Positions 13,782-21,342 of a stretch of 42,211 nt of DNA are shown here, piece by piece. The stretch is from an uncultured Oscillospiraceae bacterium (GTDB lineage: Bacteria; Bacillota; Clostridia; Oscillospirales; Oscillospiraceae). Location: contig CAKTJC010000024.1 in the NCBI GenBank assembly GCA_934567355.1, positions 1 through 42,211 of the forward strand. Direction: 5' to 3'. The first letter of the stretch is position 1; each line of letters opens with the position of its first letter. Below the pieces are notes generated by a model. The model ran no database searches. It had not been told where the DNA came from and worked only from the letters and a program-made list of their open reading frames with translations. The translations under genes were made by a program, and so were the position numbers.

Positions 13782-15014
13782 TTATTTATGGTGCGTGTTT
13801 TCTTTCCAGGTATAGCTGAGTCGGACGATGGTGGACACCAGAAGGACACCCACCGCCATTACCCCGGCGATCGCCCCCGTCCGGGTACCTTCTGCCGCAA
13901 ACCGCTCCATATTTCCGTGAACGGCATAATACATGGTGTAGTAGATTCCCGCTCCCGGGATCAGTGGAAAGAGCGAGACAACCAGATAGGAGATCGCAGG
14001 ATATTTGCGTACCCGCGCCATGACCTCTGCATAGACGGAGGCCAGGAATGCACCGGAAAAATAGGCAAACATTTCATCTCCGCCCGCCTTCAATATCAGA
14101 TCAAATACGACCCAGGTAACGACACCGCCCAGTGCGCAAAGCAACCCGCCGGGGCCATGGATATTGAACAGAATGGAAAAACCGATGCAGCCAATGAGGG
14201 AGCCCAGCGCGGTAATCGGAAGGGGATTGGTCAGCGATTCCAGATTCTTCGGAATTCCCCACAGCAGCGAGGCTGTATTCCAGGCAACCGCAGTGCCCAG
14301 CGCCATTCCCATGGAAATCAGCAGCACCTGAACAAAGCGTGTAATACCCGAATTGGTGTCACCATAGATGATGTCCCGCATGGCATTGGTAAACAGAAGT
14401 CCCGGCACCAAAATCATCAGGGCACCAATAACAACACTGTTTACATTTTTCACGATTCCTAGGGTATTCAAGCCGTAGGCGGTCAACGCCATAAAAAAGG
14501 CGGAAAAAATCGTTTCGAAGAAAGGATTTACTTTCATCCTGTCCATAAAACGGTTGAGCAGCCCTCCAAGAATGCCGCAAATGCCGGACATCAGCATGTC
14601 CACCGGGCCACAACCAAAGAGCATCGCAAAACCCAGCGCCCCCAGGAAATTCCCAAGAAGATAGACTGGGATGCTGTAGTAGGGAATGGATTTGCGCACT
14701 TCATCCAGCCACTGCATCGCTTCCTCCGGCGCCGGATGGCTGCTGCATATGCGCCGGCTGAGCGCGTTCAGCTTTTCCACCGCATCCAAATTATTGCCAT
14801 GATAGCCAATGCGTCGCATCCGGGTGATGGGTTTTCCCGTTTCCGTCAGGATGCTGACGATCAAATAGTTTGGAATGGAAAAAACCTCCGCAGGAATGCC
14901 GTAGCTGGCTGCCACCCGCGCCATGCTGTCCTCCACCCGGAAGGTTTCGGCGCCGCTCATGGAAAGCTCATAGCCCAAGTCGGCGGCCAGATCCATAATC
15001 GTATTGTAATCCAT
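13782..15014 (-). CDS. ThrE-type threonine/serine exporter family protein
   Basis: A 410-aa membrane protein joining both halves of the ThrE family. The N-terminal soluble part (about 1-115) has LGYELSMSGAETFRVEDSM, which is a hallmark of the ThrE/DUF1212 domain. Ten hydrophobic segments follow, the second half resembling the YjjB-type domain (GPGGLLCALGGVVTW, LFPLIPGAGIYYTMYY). The known relative exports threonine and serine; the substrate here is inferred. The ATG at 15014 has GAGGGACG upstream; the open frame to 15218 is not coding. In many Clostridia the two halves are separate genes; here they are one. Confidence 0.85.
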   Translation of the reverse strand: MDYNTIMDLAADLGYELSMSGAETFRVEDSMARVAASYGIPAEVFSIPNYLIVSILTETGKPITRMRRIGYHGNNLDAVEKLNALSRRICSSHPAPEEAMQWLDEVRKSIPYYSIPVYLLGNFLGALGFAMLFGCGPVDMLMSGICGILGGLLNRFMDRMKVNPFFETIFSAFFMALTAYGLNTLGIVKNVNSVVIGALMILVPGLLFTNAMRDIIYGDTNSGITRFVQVLLISMGMALGTAVAWNTASLLWGIPKNLESLTNPLPITALGSLIGCIGFSILFNIHGPGGLLCALGGVVTWVVFDLILKAGGDEMFAYFSGAFLASVYAEVMARVRKYPAISYLVVSLFPLIPGAGIYYTMYYAVHGNMERFAAEGTRTGAIAGVMAVGVLLVSTIVRLSYTWKENTHHK

Positions 15015-15055
15015 AACGTCCCTCGTCTGTCTTTTTCGGCCGGTTGGCCTGTACC

Positions 15056-15083
15056 AGTATAGCATAGAAGCAGCAAAAAACAA
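15056..15083 (-). promoter_or_regulatory. Promoter of the ThrE-type gene
   Basis: On the minus strand TTGTTT (15078-15083), 16 nt, TATACT (15056-15061), about 40 nt before the ATG. It lies just past the DegV terminator, so the exporter is transcribed on its own. Confidence 0.6.
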
Positions 15084-15123
15084 GATATTTGTAAGGCAGT
15101 GCCGTACAAATGCATCACAAGAA

Positions 15124-15147
15124 GACCGCCCCTTTACAGGAGCGGTC
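15124..15147 (-). terminator. Hairpin after the degV gene
   Basis: GACCGCCCCT (15124-15133) and AGGAGCGGTC (15138-15147) form a 10-bp stem with one mismatch and a 4-nt loop. On the minus strand it is followed by TTCTTGTG, a weak T-tract. Confidence 0.6.
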
Positions 15148-15154
15148 GAAGGAT

Positions 15155-16000
15155 TTATTTGCTGCGGACGAAAAGCACACCCAGCGTCCCGGGACCGCAG
15201 TGGCAGGAAACCGTGCATCCTGCAATGGTCTCGTATACATTCTTGAAGTGACCGTACTGTTTTACACCCTTCCAGGCGGCATCAATGCTCTCCGGCGATA
15301 TTTCTGTGTGGGTAATGAAAATGGTGCCGTCCTCCAAACCGTCACGGTCGGTCAGACGATCCTTCACATAGGCAGCCAGACATTTCTCAATGTGACCGCG
15401 GTACTTCTTCACCACGGACATTTTGCCGTCCTTGACCTCGATGCAGGGTTTCAGGCCGAGAAGATTTGCACCCAGCGCCGCCACGCTGGAGCAGCGGCCG
15501 CCCTTGACCATATAGTCCAGCCGATCCAGCACAAAGCTCGCCTCCACGCGGGTGGCAAATTCATCCAGTGCAGCCTTCAGCTCGTCCATATCCGCTGCAC
15601 TCTGAGCCAATTCGCAGGCCTTCAGCACCACCAGCCCCTGGCCGGTGGAGAGATTTCTGGAATCAACGACGCGGACGTTGTCAAATTCCTCTGCAGCGAT
15701 GCAGGCGTTCTGATAGCTGGAGGAGAAATCGGAGCTGATATTCACATGCAGCACGCCGTCATATTTTCCGGCATACTTGGAAAACTCCTCTTGGAATACC
15801 GCTACGCCTCTGGCTGCGGTGGAGCACAGGCTTCCGCCGGACGCAACATGGGCGAAAATATCCGCCGGAGTAATGGTCACACCATCCAGAAACTCTTCGG
15901 TACCCTTCATCACGATCAGCGGGATCAGGGTAATGTCGTATTTTTCTACCAGCTCCGGGGAAAGATCACAGGTGCTGTCAGAAATGATTTTCACTCTCAT
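15155..16000 (-). CDS. DegV family fatty-acid-binding protein
   Basis: A 281-aa DegV protein. The family binds a fatty acid and some members (FakB) present it to the fatty acid kinase FakA for phosphorylation. The first lines IISDSTCDLSPELVEKYDI and IPLIV, then the SGGSLCSTAARG-type ligand loop (the serine pair that grips the carboxylate), VVDSRNLSTGQGLVV and the ending GPGTLGVLFVRSK are typical. It lies 25 nt after the HxlR gene on the same strand, so the two are co-transcribed. No fakA is in the window. Confidence 0.92.
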   Translation of the reverse strand: MRVKIISDSTCDLSPELVEKYDITLIPLIVMKGTEEFLDGVTITPADIFAHVASGGSLCSTAARGVAVFQEEFSKYAGKYDGVLHVNISSDFSSSYQNACIAAEEFDNVRVVDSRNLSTGQGLVVLKACELAQSAADMDELKAALDEFATRVEASFVLDRLDYMVKGGRCSSVAALGANLLGLKPCIEVKDGKMSVVKKYRGHIEKCLAAYVKDRLTDRDGLEDGTIFITHTEISPESIDAAWKGVKQYGHFKNVYETIAGCTVSCHCGPGTLGVLFVRSK

Positions 16001-16025
16001 CTTCTTAAAATCCTTTCTTTTCGTT

Positions 16026-16391
16026 TCAGTGGCAGCAGGAGGATCCCGACTGCATCATGAAGCAGGTGGGCTCCAGGTTCTTACCGTGCAGATAGTCTAC
16101 ACCCCAGTCCCGCATTGCAGTCAAAATCGGCATGAGGCTCCGCCCGGTCTCCGTGAGGGAATACTCCACCTTGGGGGGAACTACTGGAAAGACCTCCCGA
16201 TGGATCAGATCCTGTGCCTCCAGCTCCCGCAGCTGCTGGGTCAGCATTTTGGGCGTTGCGTTGGAGATCATCTTTCGAAGCTCGGAAAAACGCCGCCGGC
16301 CATCGGCCAGGTACCAGAGGATCAGCGCTTTGTATTTCCCGCCGATCAGATCCAGGGTAACTGCAACGGGACAAATATCATTGGAATTCAT
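16026..16391 (-). CDS. HxlR family transcriptional regulator
   Basis: A 121-aa winged-helix regulator. CPVAVTLDLIGGKYKALILW near the N-terminus with its conserved Cys, RFSELRKMI, ATPKMLTQQLRELE and VEYSLTETGRSLMPIL are HxlR signatures. Members often sense redox or electrophile stress through cysteines, and this one also ends with a Cys pair (SSCCH), preceded by CFMMQSG. GGGAGGTG precedes the ATG at 16391. It heads a two-gene operon with degV and is divergent from the copper ATPase. An inverted repeat over its own -35 box suggests autoregulation. Confidence 0.9.
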   Translation of the reverse strand: MNSNDICPVAVTLDLIGGKYKALILWYLADGRRRFSELRKMISNATPKMLTQQLRELEAQDLIHREVFPVVPPKVEYSLTETGRSLMPILTAMRDWGVDYLHGKNLEPTCFMMQSGSSCCH

Positions 16392-16402
16392 ATACACCTC
16401 CC

Positions 16403-16445
16403 ATAGTATCAAAAAGGGAAGTATTGCACAAAATAGTGCATACTT
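16403..16445 (-). promoter_or_regulatory. HxlR-degV promoter with overlapping inverted repeat
   Basis: On the minus strand TTGTGC (16426-16431), 17 nt, TACTAT (16403-16408). Over the -35 box lies AAGTATTGCAC-N6-GTGCATACTT (16419-16445), an inverted repeat with one base of asymmetry. HxlR proteins commonly bind such repeats and repress themselves, so this is the likely operator. Confidence 0.65.
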
Positions 16446-16490
16446 GCATTATCGCCCCAGCGTGCTAAAATATTACCATACAAGCAGGAG

Positions 16491-16537
16491 CGTGTCAATA
16501 GAAAACAGTTGACGCGACTCACGAAATAGGCGATAAT
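16491..16537 (+). promoter_or_regulatory. Promoter of the copper ATPase with inverted repeat
   Basis: TTGACG (16509-16514), 17 nt, GATAAT (16532-16537). The -35 box is the right arm of CGTGTCAA-N10-TTGACGCG (16491-16516), 7 of 8 positions paired. A copper-responsive repressor is a natural candidate, but no CsoR or CopY gene is in the window. Confidence 0.65.
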
Positions 16538-16555
16538 GGAAAGTGAGGAAGCCAT

Positions 16556-19045
16556 ATGGTTTTGAAGTTCAATGTGACCGGAATGACCTGCGCCGCTTGC
16601 TCCGCGCGGGTTGAGAAGGTATCCAGCCACGTCCCGGGTGTGCAGAAGGCGGAGGTAAATCTGCTTGCCGGCACCATGACGGTAACTGCGCAGGAGGATG
16701 TTTCCGCCGCAGTTATTCAGGCGGTGCAGAATGCGGGGTATAACGCCTCCCTTCAGGGGAGTGCCGCCAAGAAGGAAGCCGCTGCACCCGCAAACAACGC
16801 TCTGCGCGAGATGAAGCATCGCTTGATTGGCTCCGCCGTGTTTCTGCTGATTTTGATGTATTTCACCATGGGGCACATGGTGGGGCTGCCTGTGCCCATG
16901 TGGTACCACGGGACTGAGAATGCAGTCGTTGCCGCATTGCTCCAGCTCTGCCTGACGCTGCCGGTCGTTTACCTGAATCGGGTATATTATACCCGCGGCC
17001 TGAAAGCACTGTGGCATCGCAGTCCGAACATGGATTCTCTGATTGCCGTCGGAAGCCTGGCTGCTCTGGTGTATGGTGTTGCTGCACTTTTCCGCATGTC
17101 CTGGGCGCTGGGGCACGGAGAAATGGAAATTGTAAAGGAATACAGCCACAATCTGTATTTTGAATCCGCTGCCATGATCCTGACGCTGATTACCTTTGGC
17201 AAATATCTGGAAACCAGAGCCAAGGGAAAGACGGGGGATGCAATTCGCGCCCTGATGGATTTAAGTCCCAAGACGGCCAGCGTCCGCCGGGGAGAGAGCG
17301 TTGTGGAACTTCCCGTGGAGAAAGTTCAGGTAGGCGACACGGTGATCGTCCGTTCCGGCGGCAGCATTCCCGTGGACGGAACCGTGCTCAGCGGCCGCGC
17401 CTCTGTGGATCAAAGTGCCCTGACCGGCGAAAGCGTACCGATGGAGAAGAAGGTCGGCGACCATGTCTCTGCCGCCACCGTCAGCCGGGAGGGCTATCTG
17501 GAATTCCGCGCCGACAAGGTGGGCGAGGATACCACGCTGGCACAGATAATCCGCCTTGTGGAGGAAGCGGGTGGCTCCAAAGCGCCCATTGCCCGCCTTG
17601 CGGATAAAATCGCGGGGGTGTTCGTCCCGTCGGTAATGGCAATTTCGGCAATTACCTTTGCTGTTTGGATGCTGCTGGGCTATTCGCTGGAGTTCAGCCT
17701 GAACAATGCAATTTCGGTTCTGGTTATTTCCTGCCCCTGTGCGCTGGGACTGGCAACCCCTGTAGCAATCATGGTGGGCACCGGGCGGGGCGCCCAGATG
17801 GGTGTGCTGTTCAAGAACGCCCAGGCGCTGGAGAATCTGCACCGGGTAGATACCGTCGTGCTGGATAAGACCGGCACCCTCACCACCGGCCGCCCCGCCG
17901 TTACCGATGTCCTGCCTGCCGGGGCAGGGAAGGACGAGCTGATGCGAATTGCCGCATCCTTGGAAAGCAAGTCCGAGCATCCCTTTGCAAAAGCGATCCT
18001 CAGTGCCGTTTCGGTTTCCTATCCTGAACCCGAGGATTTTGAAACCATTCCCGGCAAGGGTGTCGCTGCCAAGGTAGACGGTGTCCGCTATTACGGCGGC
18101 AATGACCGGCTGATGGCAGAGCTGCATGTAGCGCTCCCTGATTTTTCCAGCCTTGCAGCCCAGGGAAAAACGCCCCTGCATTTTGCATCTGAGCAGGGAG
18201 AATATCTTGGCTCCATTGCCGCGGCAGATGTGTTGAAGCCGGATTCTCTGTCCGCCGTGCAGGCGATGCAGAGCCGCCATCTGGACGTGGTGATGCTCAC
18301 CGGCGACAATCGCCAAACCGCACAGGCTATCGCGGAAAATGCAGGCATCAAGCATGTGATTTCTGACGTTCTTCCTACCGATAAGGCCAGCGCTGTCAAG
18401 AAACTTCAAAGTGAAGGCCATAAAGTACTGATGGTGGGCGACGGCATCAATGATGCACCCGCGCTTGTGACTGCGGATGTGGGCATGGCCATCGGCGCCG
18501 GTACGGATATTGCAATCGAATCGGCGGATATTGTTCTGATGAACAGCTCTCTTTCCGCTGTGAGCAGCGCCATCGCGCTGAGCCGGGCGACCATTCGGAA
18601 CATCAAGGAAAATCTATTCTGGGCATTCTTCTATAATACGCTGGGAATTCCCATTGCGGCAGGTCTGCTTTACCTGCCCCTGGGGTTGCGGCTGAGTCCC
18701 ATGCTGGGCACCGCTGCCATGAGCTTAAGCTCGGTATTTGTTGTAACCAACGCACTTCGTCTGCGCTTTTTCAAGCAGGATAAGGCGGACGAGGCGGCGC
18801 AAAATACATGCACAGAGGTCTGTGCAAACATCAAGGAGGAAAACAAAATGAAGACAGTTCTTAAGGTTGAAGGCATGATGTGCGGCCATTGCAAGGCCAG
18901 AGTGGAAAAGGTGTGCAAGGAGGTTCCCGGCACTGAGGATGCAGTGGTTGATCTGGCTGCCAAAACCGTTACGGTCACGGGCAATCCCGATGTTGCGGCG
19001 CTGAAGAAAGCAATTACCGATGCCGACTACACTGTGGTGGAGTAA
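16556..19045 (+). CDS. copA: Copper-type P1B ATPase with a metal-binding domain at each end
   Basis: An 829-aa heavy-metal-exporting P-type ATPase, probably for Cu(I). An N-terminal HMA domain has GMTCAAC (Cys12, Cys15). Eight membrane helices follow, with the TGES actuator motif, the Cu-type CPC at 393-395, the phosphorylation site DKTGTLT (Asp437), the SEHP nucleotide-binding motif, MLTGDN and GDGINDAP. After the last helix and a Lys/Asp-rich linker comes a second HMA domain (GMMCGHC, Cys776 and Cys779). A C-terminal HMA is unusual, and it carries its own ribosome binding site and ATG (see the nested entry). It starts an apparent operon with the hydrolase gene 5 nt downstream. Confidence 0.93.
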   Translation: MVLKFNVTGMTCAACSARVEKVSSHVPGVQKAEVNLLAGTMTVTAQEDVSAAVIQAVQNAGYNASLQGSAAKKEAAAPANNALREMKHRLIGSAVFLLILMYFTMGHMVGLPVPMWYHGTENAVVAALLQLCLTLPVVYLNRVYYTRGLKALWHRSPNMDSLIAVGSLAALVYGVAALFRMSWALGHGEMEIVKEYSHNLYFESAAMILTLITFGKYLETRAKGKTGDAIRALMDLSPKTASVRRGESVVELPVEKVQVGDTVIVRSGGSIPVDGTVLSGRASVDQSALTGESVPMEKKVGDHVSAATVSREGYLEFRADKVGEDTTLAQIIRLVEEAGGSKAPIARLADKIAGVFVPSVMAISAITFAVWMLLGYSLEFSLNNAISVLVISCPCALGLATPVAIMVGTGRGAQMGVLFKNAQALENLHRVDTVVLDKTGTLTTGRPAVTDVLPAGAGKDELMRIAASLESKSEHPFAKAILSAVSVSYPEPEDFETIPGKGVAAKVDGVRYYGGNDRLMAELHVALPDFSSLAAQGKTPLHFASEQGEYLGSIAAADVLKPDSLSAVQAMQSRHLDVVMLTGDNRQTAQAIAENAGIKHVISDVLPTDKASAVKKLQSEGHKVLMVGDGINDAPALVTADVGMAIGAGTDIAIESADIVLMNSSLSAVSSAIALSRATIRNIKENLFWAFFYNTLGIPIAAGLLYLPLGLRLSPMLGTAAMSLSSVFVVTNALRLRFFKQDKADEAAQNTCTEVCANIKEENKMKTVLKVEGMMCGHCKARVEKVCKEVPGTEDAVVDLAAKTVTVTGNPDVAALKKAITDADYTVVE
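18848..19045 (+). CDS. copZ: Nested in-frame CopZ-like metallochaperone (internal start)
   Basis: Within copA, in the same frame, AAGGAGG (18833-18839) stands 8 nt before an ATG (18848). The 65-aa product from this start is a complete HMA domain: strand TVLKVEGM, the MCGHC metal site, helix, and the final ADYTVVE strand, nearly the length of free CopZ chaperones (about 68 aa). Many Firmicutes have copZ as a separate gene right after copA. Here either copZ fused to copA by loss of a stop, or one frame makes both the ATPase and the free chaperone. The linker codons (QNTCTEVCANIKEEN) look like former intergenic DNA read through. Confidence 0.55.
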   Translation: MKTVLKVEGMMCGHCKARVEKVCKEVPGTEDAVVDLAAKTVTVTGNPDVAALKKAITDADYTVVE

Positions 19046-19050
19046 CCGGC

Positions 19051-19974
19051 ATGCGCACCGACGAATACTATGCATCCAAGGGAGCCGGGCAGATCCATGT
19101 CTGCCGGTGGATGCCGGATAAGCCCCCTGTGGCCGTGCTGCAAATCATCCACGGAATTGCAGAGTATGTAGAGCGCTATGACGAACTCGCCCGCTATATG
19201 AATGATCTCGGCTACGCAGTGGTAGCCGAGGATCATATGGGGCACGGGAAATCCATCAATGGCGACGGAATTCAGGGCTATTTCCACGGCGGCTGGTTTA
19301 CTGCCGTGGCCGACAGCTATGAGCTTCTGCAGAAGACCCGCGCCGAATTTCCTGACCTGCCCTATGTTCTTCTGGGGCATTCCATGGGTTCATTCATGAC
19401 CCGCACCATTCTGTGCGCTTACCCGGACAGCGGGATTTCCGCCGCTGTGATCTGCGGCACCGGCTGGCAGCCCAGAGCACTTCTGGCAACGGGTATCGCC
19501 ATTGCAGATGCCGTGTGTAAGGCAAAGGGGGAATCCACTCCCAGCGACAAGCTGCAGAATCTGGTGTTCTCCAATTACAGCAAGCGGGTAAAGAATCCGC
19601 AGACACCGTTTGACTGGGTGTGCAGTGATCCCAAGGTCGTCAGCGACTATGTCGCCGACCCTCTGTGCGGTTTTACCGCCAGCTGCGGCCTGCTTCGCGA
19701 GATGCTGAAGGGGATCGCCTACATCGAAAATCCGCGCAATCTTGCCGCAATGAGGAAAGACCTTCCCGTATTCTTCATTGCAGGCGGGGATGACCCTGTC
19801 GGAAGCTATGGCAGGGGTGTCCGTCAGGCGACGCAGGCATTCCAGGAAGCAAACATGGCGGATGTCACCTGCAAGATATATCCTATGGGACGGCACGAAA
19901 TACTCAATGAGCCCAATAAGCTCGAAATTTACAACGATATTGCTGCCTGGCTCAAGCTGAAGCTCAGCAAATAA
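19051..19974 (+). CDS. Alpha/beta hydrolase, monoacylglycerol-lipase-like
   Basis: A 307-aa serine hydrolase of the Hydrolase_4 group. The nucleophile elbow is LLGHSMGS, preceded by the oxyanion-side IIHGIAEYVERYDELA, which is typical of lysophospholipase/monoglyceride lipase relatives. The acid is probably the Asp pair in IAGGDDPVG and the His in MGRHEILNE. No signal peptide or membrane segment is seen, so it acts in the cytoplasm. It follows copA by 5 nt and shares its message; the link to copper is unclear. Confidence 0.88.
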   Translation: MRTDEYYASKGAGQIHVCRWMPDKPPVAVLQIIHGIAEYVERYDELARYMNDLGYAVVAEDHMGHGKSINGDGIQGYFHGGWFTAVADSYELLQKTRAEFPDLPYVLLGHSMGSFMTRTILCAYPDSGISAAVICGTGWQPRALLATGIAIADAVCKAKGESTPSDKLQNLVFSNYSKRVKNPQTPFDWVCSDPKVVSDYVADPLCGFTASCGLLREMLKGIAYIENPRNLAAMRKDLPVFFIAGGDDPVGSYGRGVRQATQAFQEANMADVTCKIYPMGRHEILNEPNKLEIYNDIAAWLKLKLSK

Positions 19975-20011
19975 TTGTCCGGTTTATTGTACACATAATA
20001 TGTCATAATAC

Positions 20012-20040
20012 AGCCATCAAAGGACGAAAGGCTGATGGCT
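20012..20040 (+). promoter_or_regulatory. Hairpin with the ribosome binding site in the loop and the ATG in the stem
   Basis: AGCCATCA (20012-20019) and TGATGGCT (20033-20040) form an 8-bp stem. The 13-nt loop holds AAGGACGAAAGG, the ribosome binding site, and the ATG of the 44-aa gene (20035) lies in the 3' arm. Confidence 0.5.
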
Positions 20041-20169
20041 ATGTATTCAATCCGTTATCATTCCGGGCATGTTATGGTGTACGATAAAAGCGGGAAATTC
20101 CTGTTTTCGGCAGATACCGAGCAGGAGGCCAGGGAGGAGCTGGAGGAATATGAGGAATCTGCGGCTTGA
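20035..20169 (+). CDS. 44-aa conserved small protein upstream of truA
   Basis: A short reading frame that starts MAMYSIRYHSGHVMVYD, continues KSGKFLFSADTEQEA, and ends with a Glu-rich helix (REELEEYEESAA). The first part looks like a small beta-hairpin that would continue into a helix, a compact fold. AAAGG precedes the ATG and a second ATG follows two codons later. Its last 20 nt overlap the start of truA, so translation of the two is probably coupled. I think similar proteins occur widely in gut Clostridia, but the function is unknown. Confidence 0.7.
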   Translation: MAMYSIRYHSGHVMVYDKSGKFLFSADTEQEAREELEEYEESAA

Positions 20170-20884
20170 TCTTTGCTATGACGGTACGCGCTACCGCGGC
20201 TGGCAGAGAATTCCGGGAACGGAGAATACCATCCAGGGCAAACTGGAGCAAACGCTCAGCCGGATTTTGGGCGAACCGGTAGAGGTCAGCGGCAGCGGGA
20301 GAACGGACGCCGGTGTCCACGCGCTGGGGCAGGTTGCCTCCTTCCACTGCGAAAGCCATATGCCGGCAAGCCAGATTTTGGAGCAGCTGCGCAGGTATCT
20401 TCCGGAGGACATCGGAATATATTCCTGCAGAGAAGCAGCTCCGCGATTCCATGCCCGGCTGAACGCCCGGCAGAAAACATACCGCTATCGTATTTGGAAC
20501 AGTGATGCACCGTGCGTCTTCCGGCGGCGGTATGTGGCAGTCTTCCCGGAGCAGCTGAGTATTGAGGCCATGGGCAGAGCCGGGCAGTACCTGATTGGCG
20601 AGCACGATTTTGCCGCTTTCTGCGCCCGTGCAAAGCAGAAAAAATCGACGGTGCGCTGCATTTCCTCCTTGTCCGTCATAAAAACGGGAGACGAAATTCA
20701 CATTACCGTCACTGCCGATGGATTTTTGTATAACATGATGCGCATTATTGCAGGTACATTGATCGAGGTGGGCAGGGGAGCGCGTTCCCCTGAGAGCGTC
20801 GCGGCTCTTTTCTCTGCCCAGCGGAGTGAAGCAGGCTTCCTGGCACCTGCACAGGGGCTATGCCTGATGGAGGTAGAGTATTGA
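20150..20884 (+). CDS. truA: tRNA pseudouridine(38-40) synthase
   Basis: A 244-aa enzyme that makes pseudouridine at positions 38-40 of tRNA. LCYDGTRYRGWQR and the catalytic SGSGRTDAGVHALGQV with Asp53 are present, as is the ending FLYNMMRIIAGTLIEVG. The ATG at 20150 has GGAGGAAT just upstream; the open frame before it belongs to the 44-aa gene in another phase. The stop overlaps the next start. Confidence 0.96.
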   Translation: MRNLRLDLCYDGTRYRGWQRIPGTENTIQGKLEQTLSRILGEPVEVSGSGRTDAGVHALGQVASFHCESHMPASQILEQLRRYLPEDIGIYSCREAAPRFHARLNARQKTYRYRIWNSDAPCVFRRRYVAVFPEQLSIEAMGRAGQYLIGEHDFAAFCARAKQKKSTVRCISSLSVIKTGDEIHITVTADGFLYNMMRIIAGTLIEVGRGARSPESVAALFSAQRSEAGFLAPAQGLCLMEVEY

Positions 20885-21222
20885 ACGTACAGATCTTTGG
20901 AAAAAGCAAATGCTTTGATACGAAGAAGGCCGAGCGCTACTTCAAGGAGCGGCGGATCAAGTATCAGTCGATCGATCTGCTCCGTTTCGGCATGTCCGGC
21001 AAGGAATTTGACAGCGTGGTGCGCGCCGTAGGCGGCATAGACAATTTGATCGACTGGAACGGAAAGTCTCAGGAGATCACCAATATGAAATATATGGACG
21101 ATGCCCGCGCCAAGGAGGACAAGGTCTTTGATGATCCTTCCCTGATGAAAACACCGATCGTCCGCAATGGCAAGCAGGCGACCGTAGGCTACTGCCCCGA
21201 AATCTGGAGCGCCTGGGAATAA
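20881..21222 (+). CDS. ArsC/Spx-family thioredoxin-like protein
   Basis: A 113-aa protein of the ArsC/Spx fold. VQIFGKSKCFDTKKAERYFKE is the N-terminal strand, the redox Cys and helix; the later MKTPIVRNGKQATVGY gives the cis-Pro loop (TPIV) and final strand. The second cysteine of a CxxC is replaced (KCFDT), as in arsenate-reductase-like proteins with one N-terminal Cys. I chose the TTG at 20881, which overlaps the truA stop (TTGA) and has GGAGG 8 nt upstream, over an ATG seven codons earlier. The partner or substrate is unknown. Confidence 0.82.
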   Translation: MNVQIFGKSKCFDTKKAERYFKERRIKYQSIDLLRFGMSGKEFDSVVRAVGGIDNLIDWNGKSQEITNMKYMDDARAKEDKVFDDPSLMKTPIVRNGKQATVGYCPEIWSAWE

Positions 21223-21250
21223 GGAATAAACCGGCATTTCCGCCACTTAC

Positions 21251-21281
21251 AAAAGCAGACCTCACAGGGGTCTGCTTTTTT
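21251..21281 (+). terminator. Terminator of the truA operon
   Basis: AAAAGCAGACC (21251-21261) and GGTCTGCTTTT (21269-21279) form an 11-bp stem with a 7-nt loop, ending in six T. Confidence 0.9.
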
Positions 21282-21342
21282 CTGACTTATGCGAAATTTT
21301 CCTTGAAGTTTGCGTCGAAAAATGATATGCTAGGAGGAGCCT

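Noticed and set aside
21303..21331. TTGAAG-N17-TATGCT before the symporter gene
   Set aside because: Transcription from it would begin after the ribosome binding site of the gene, so it cannot serve it.
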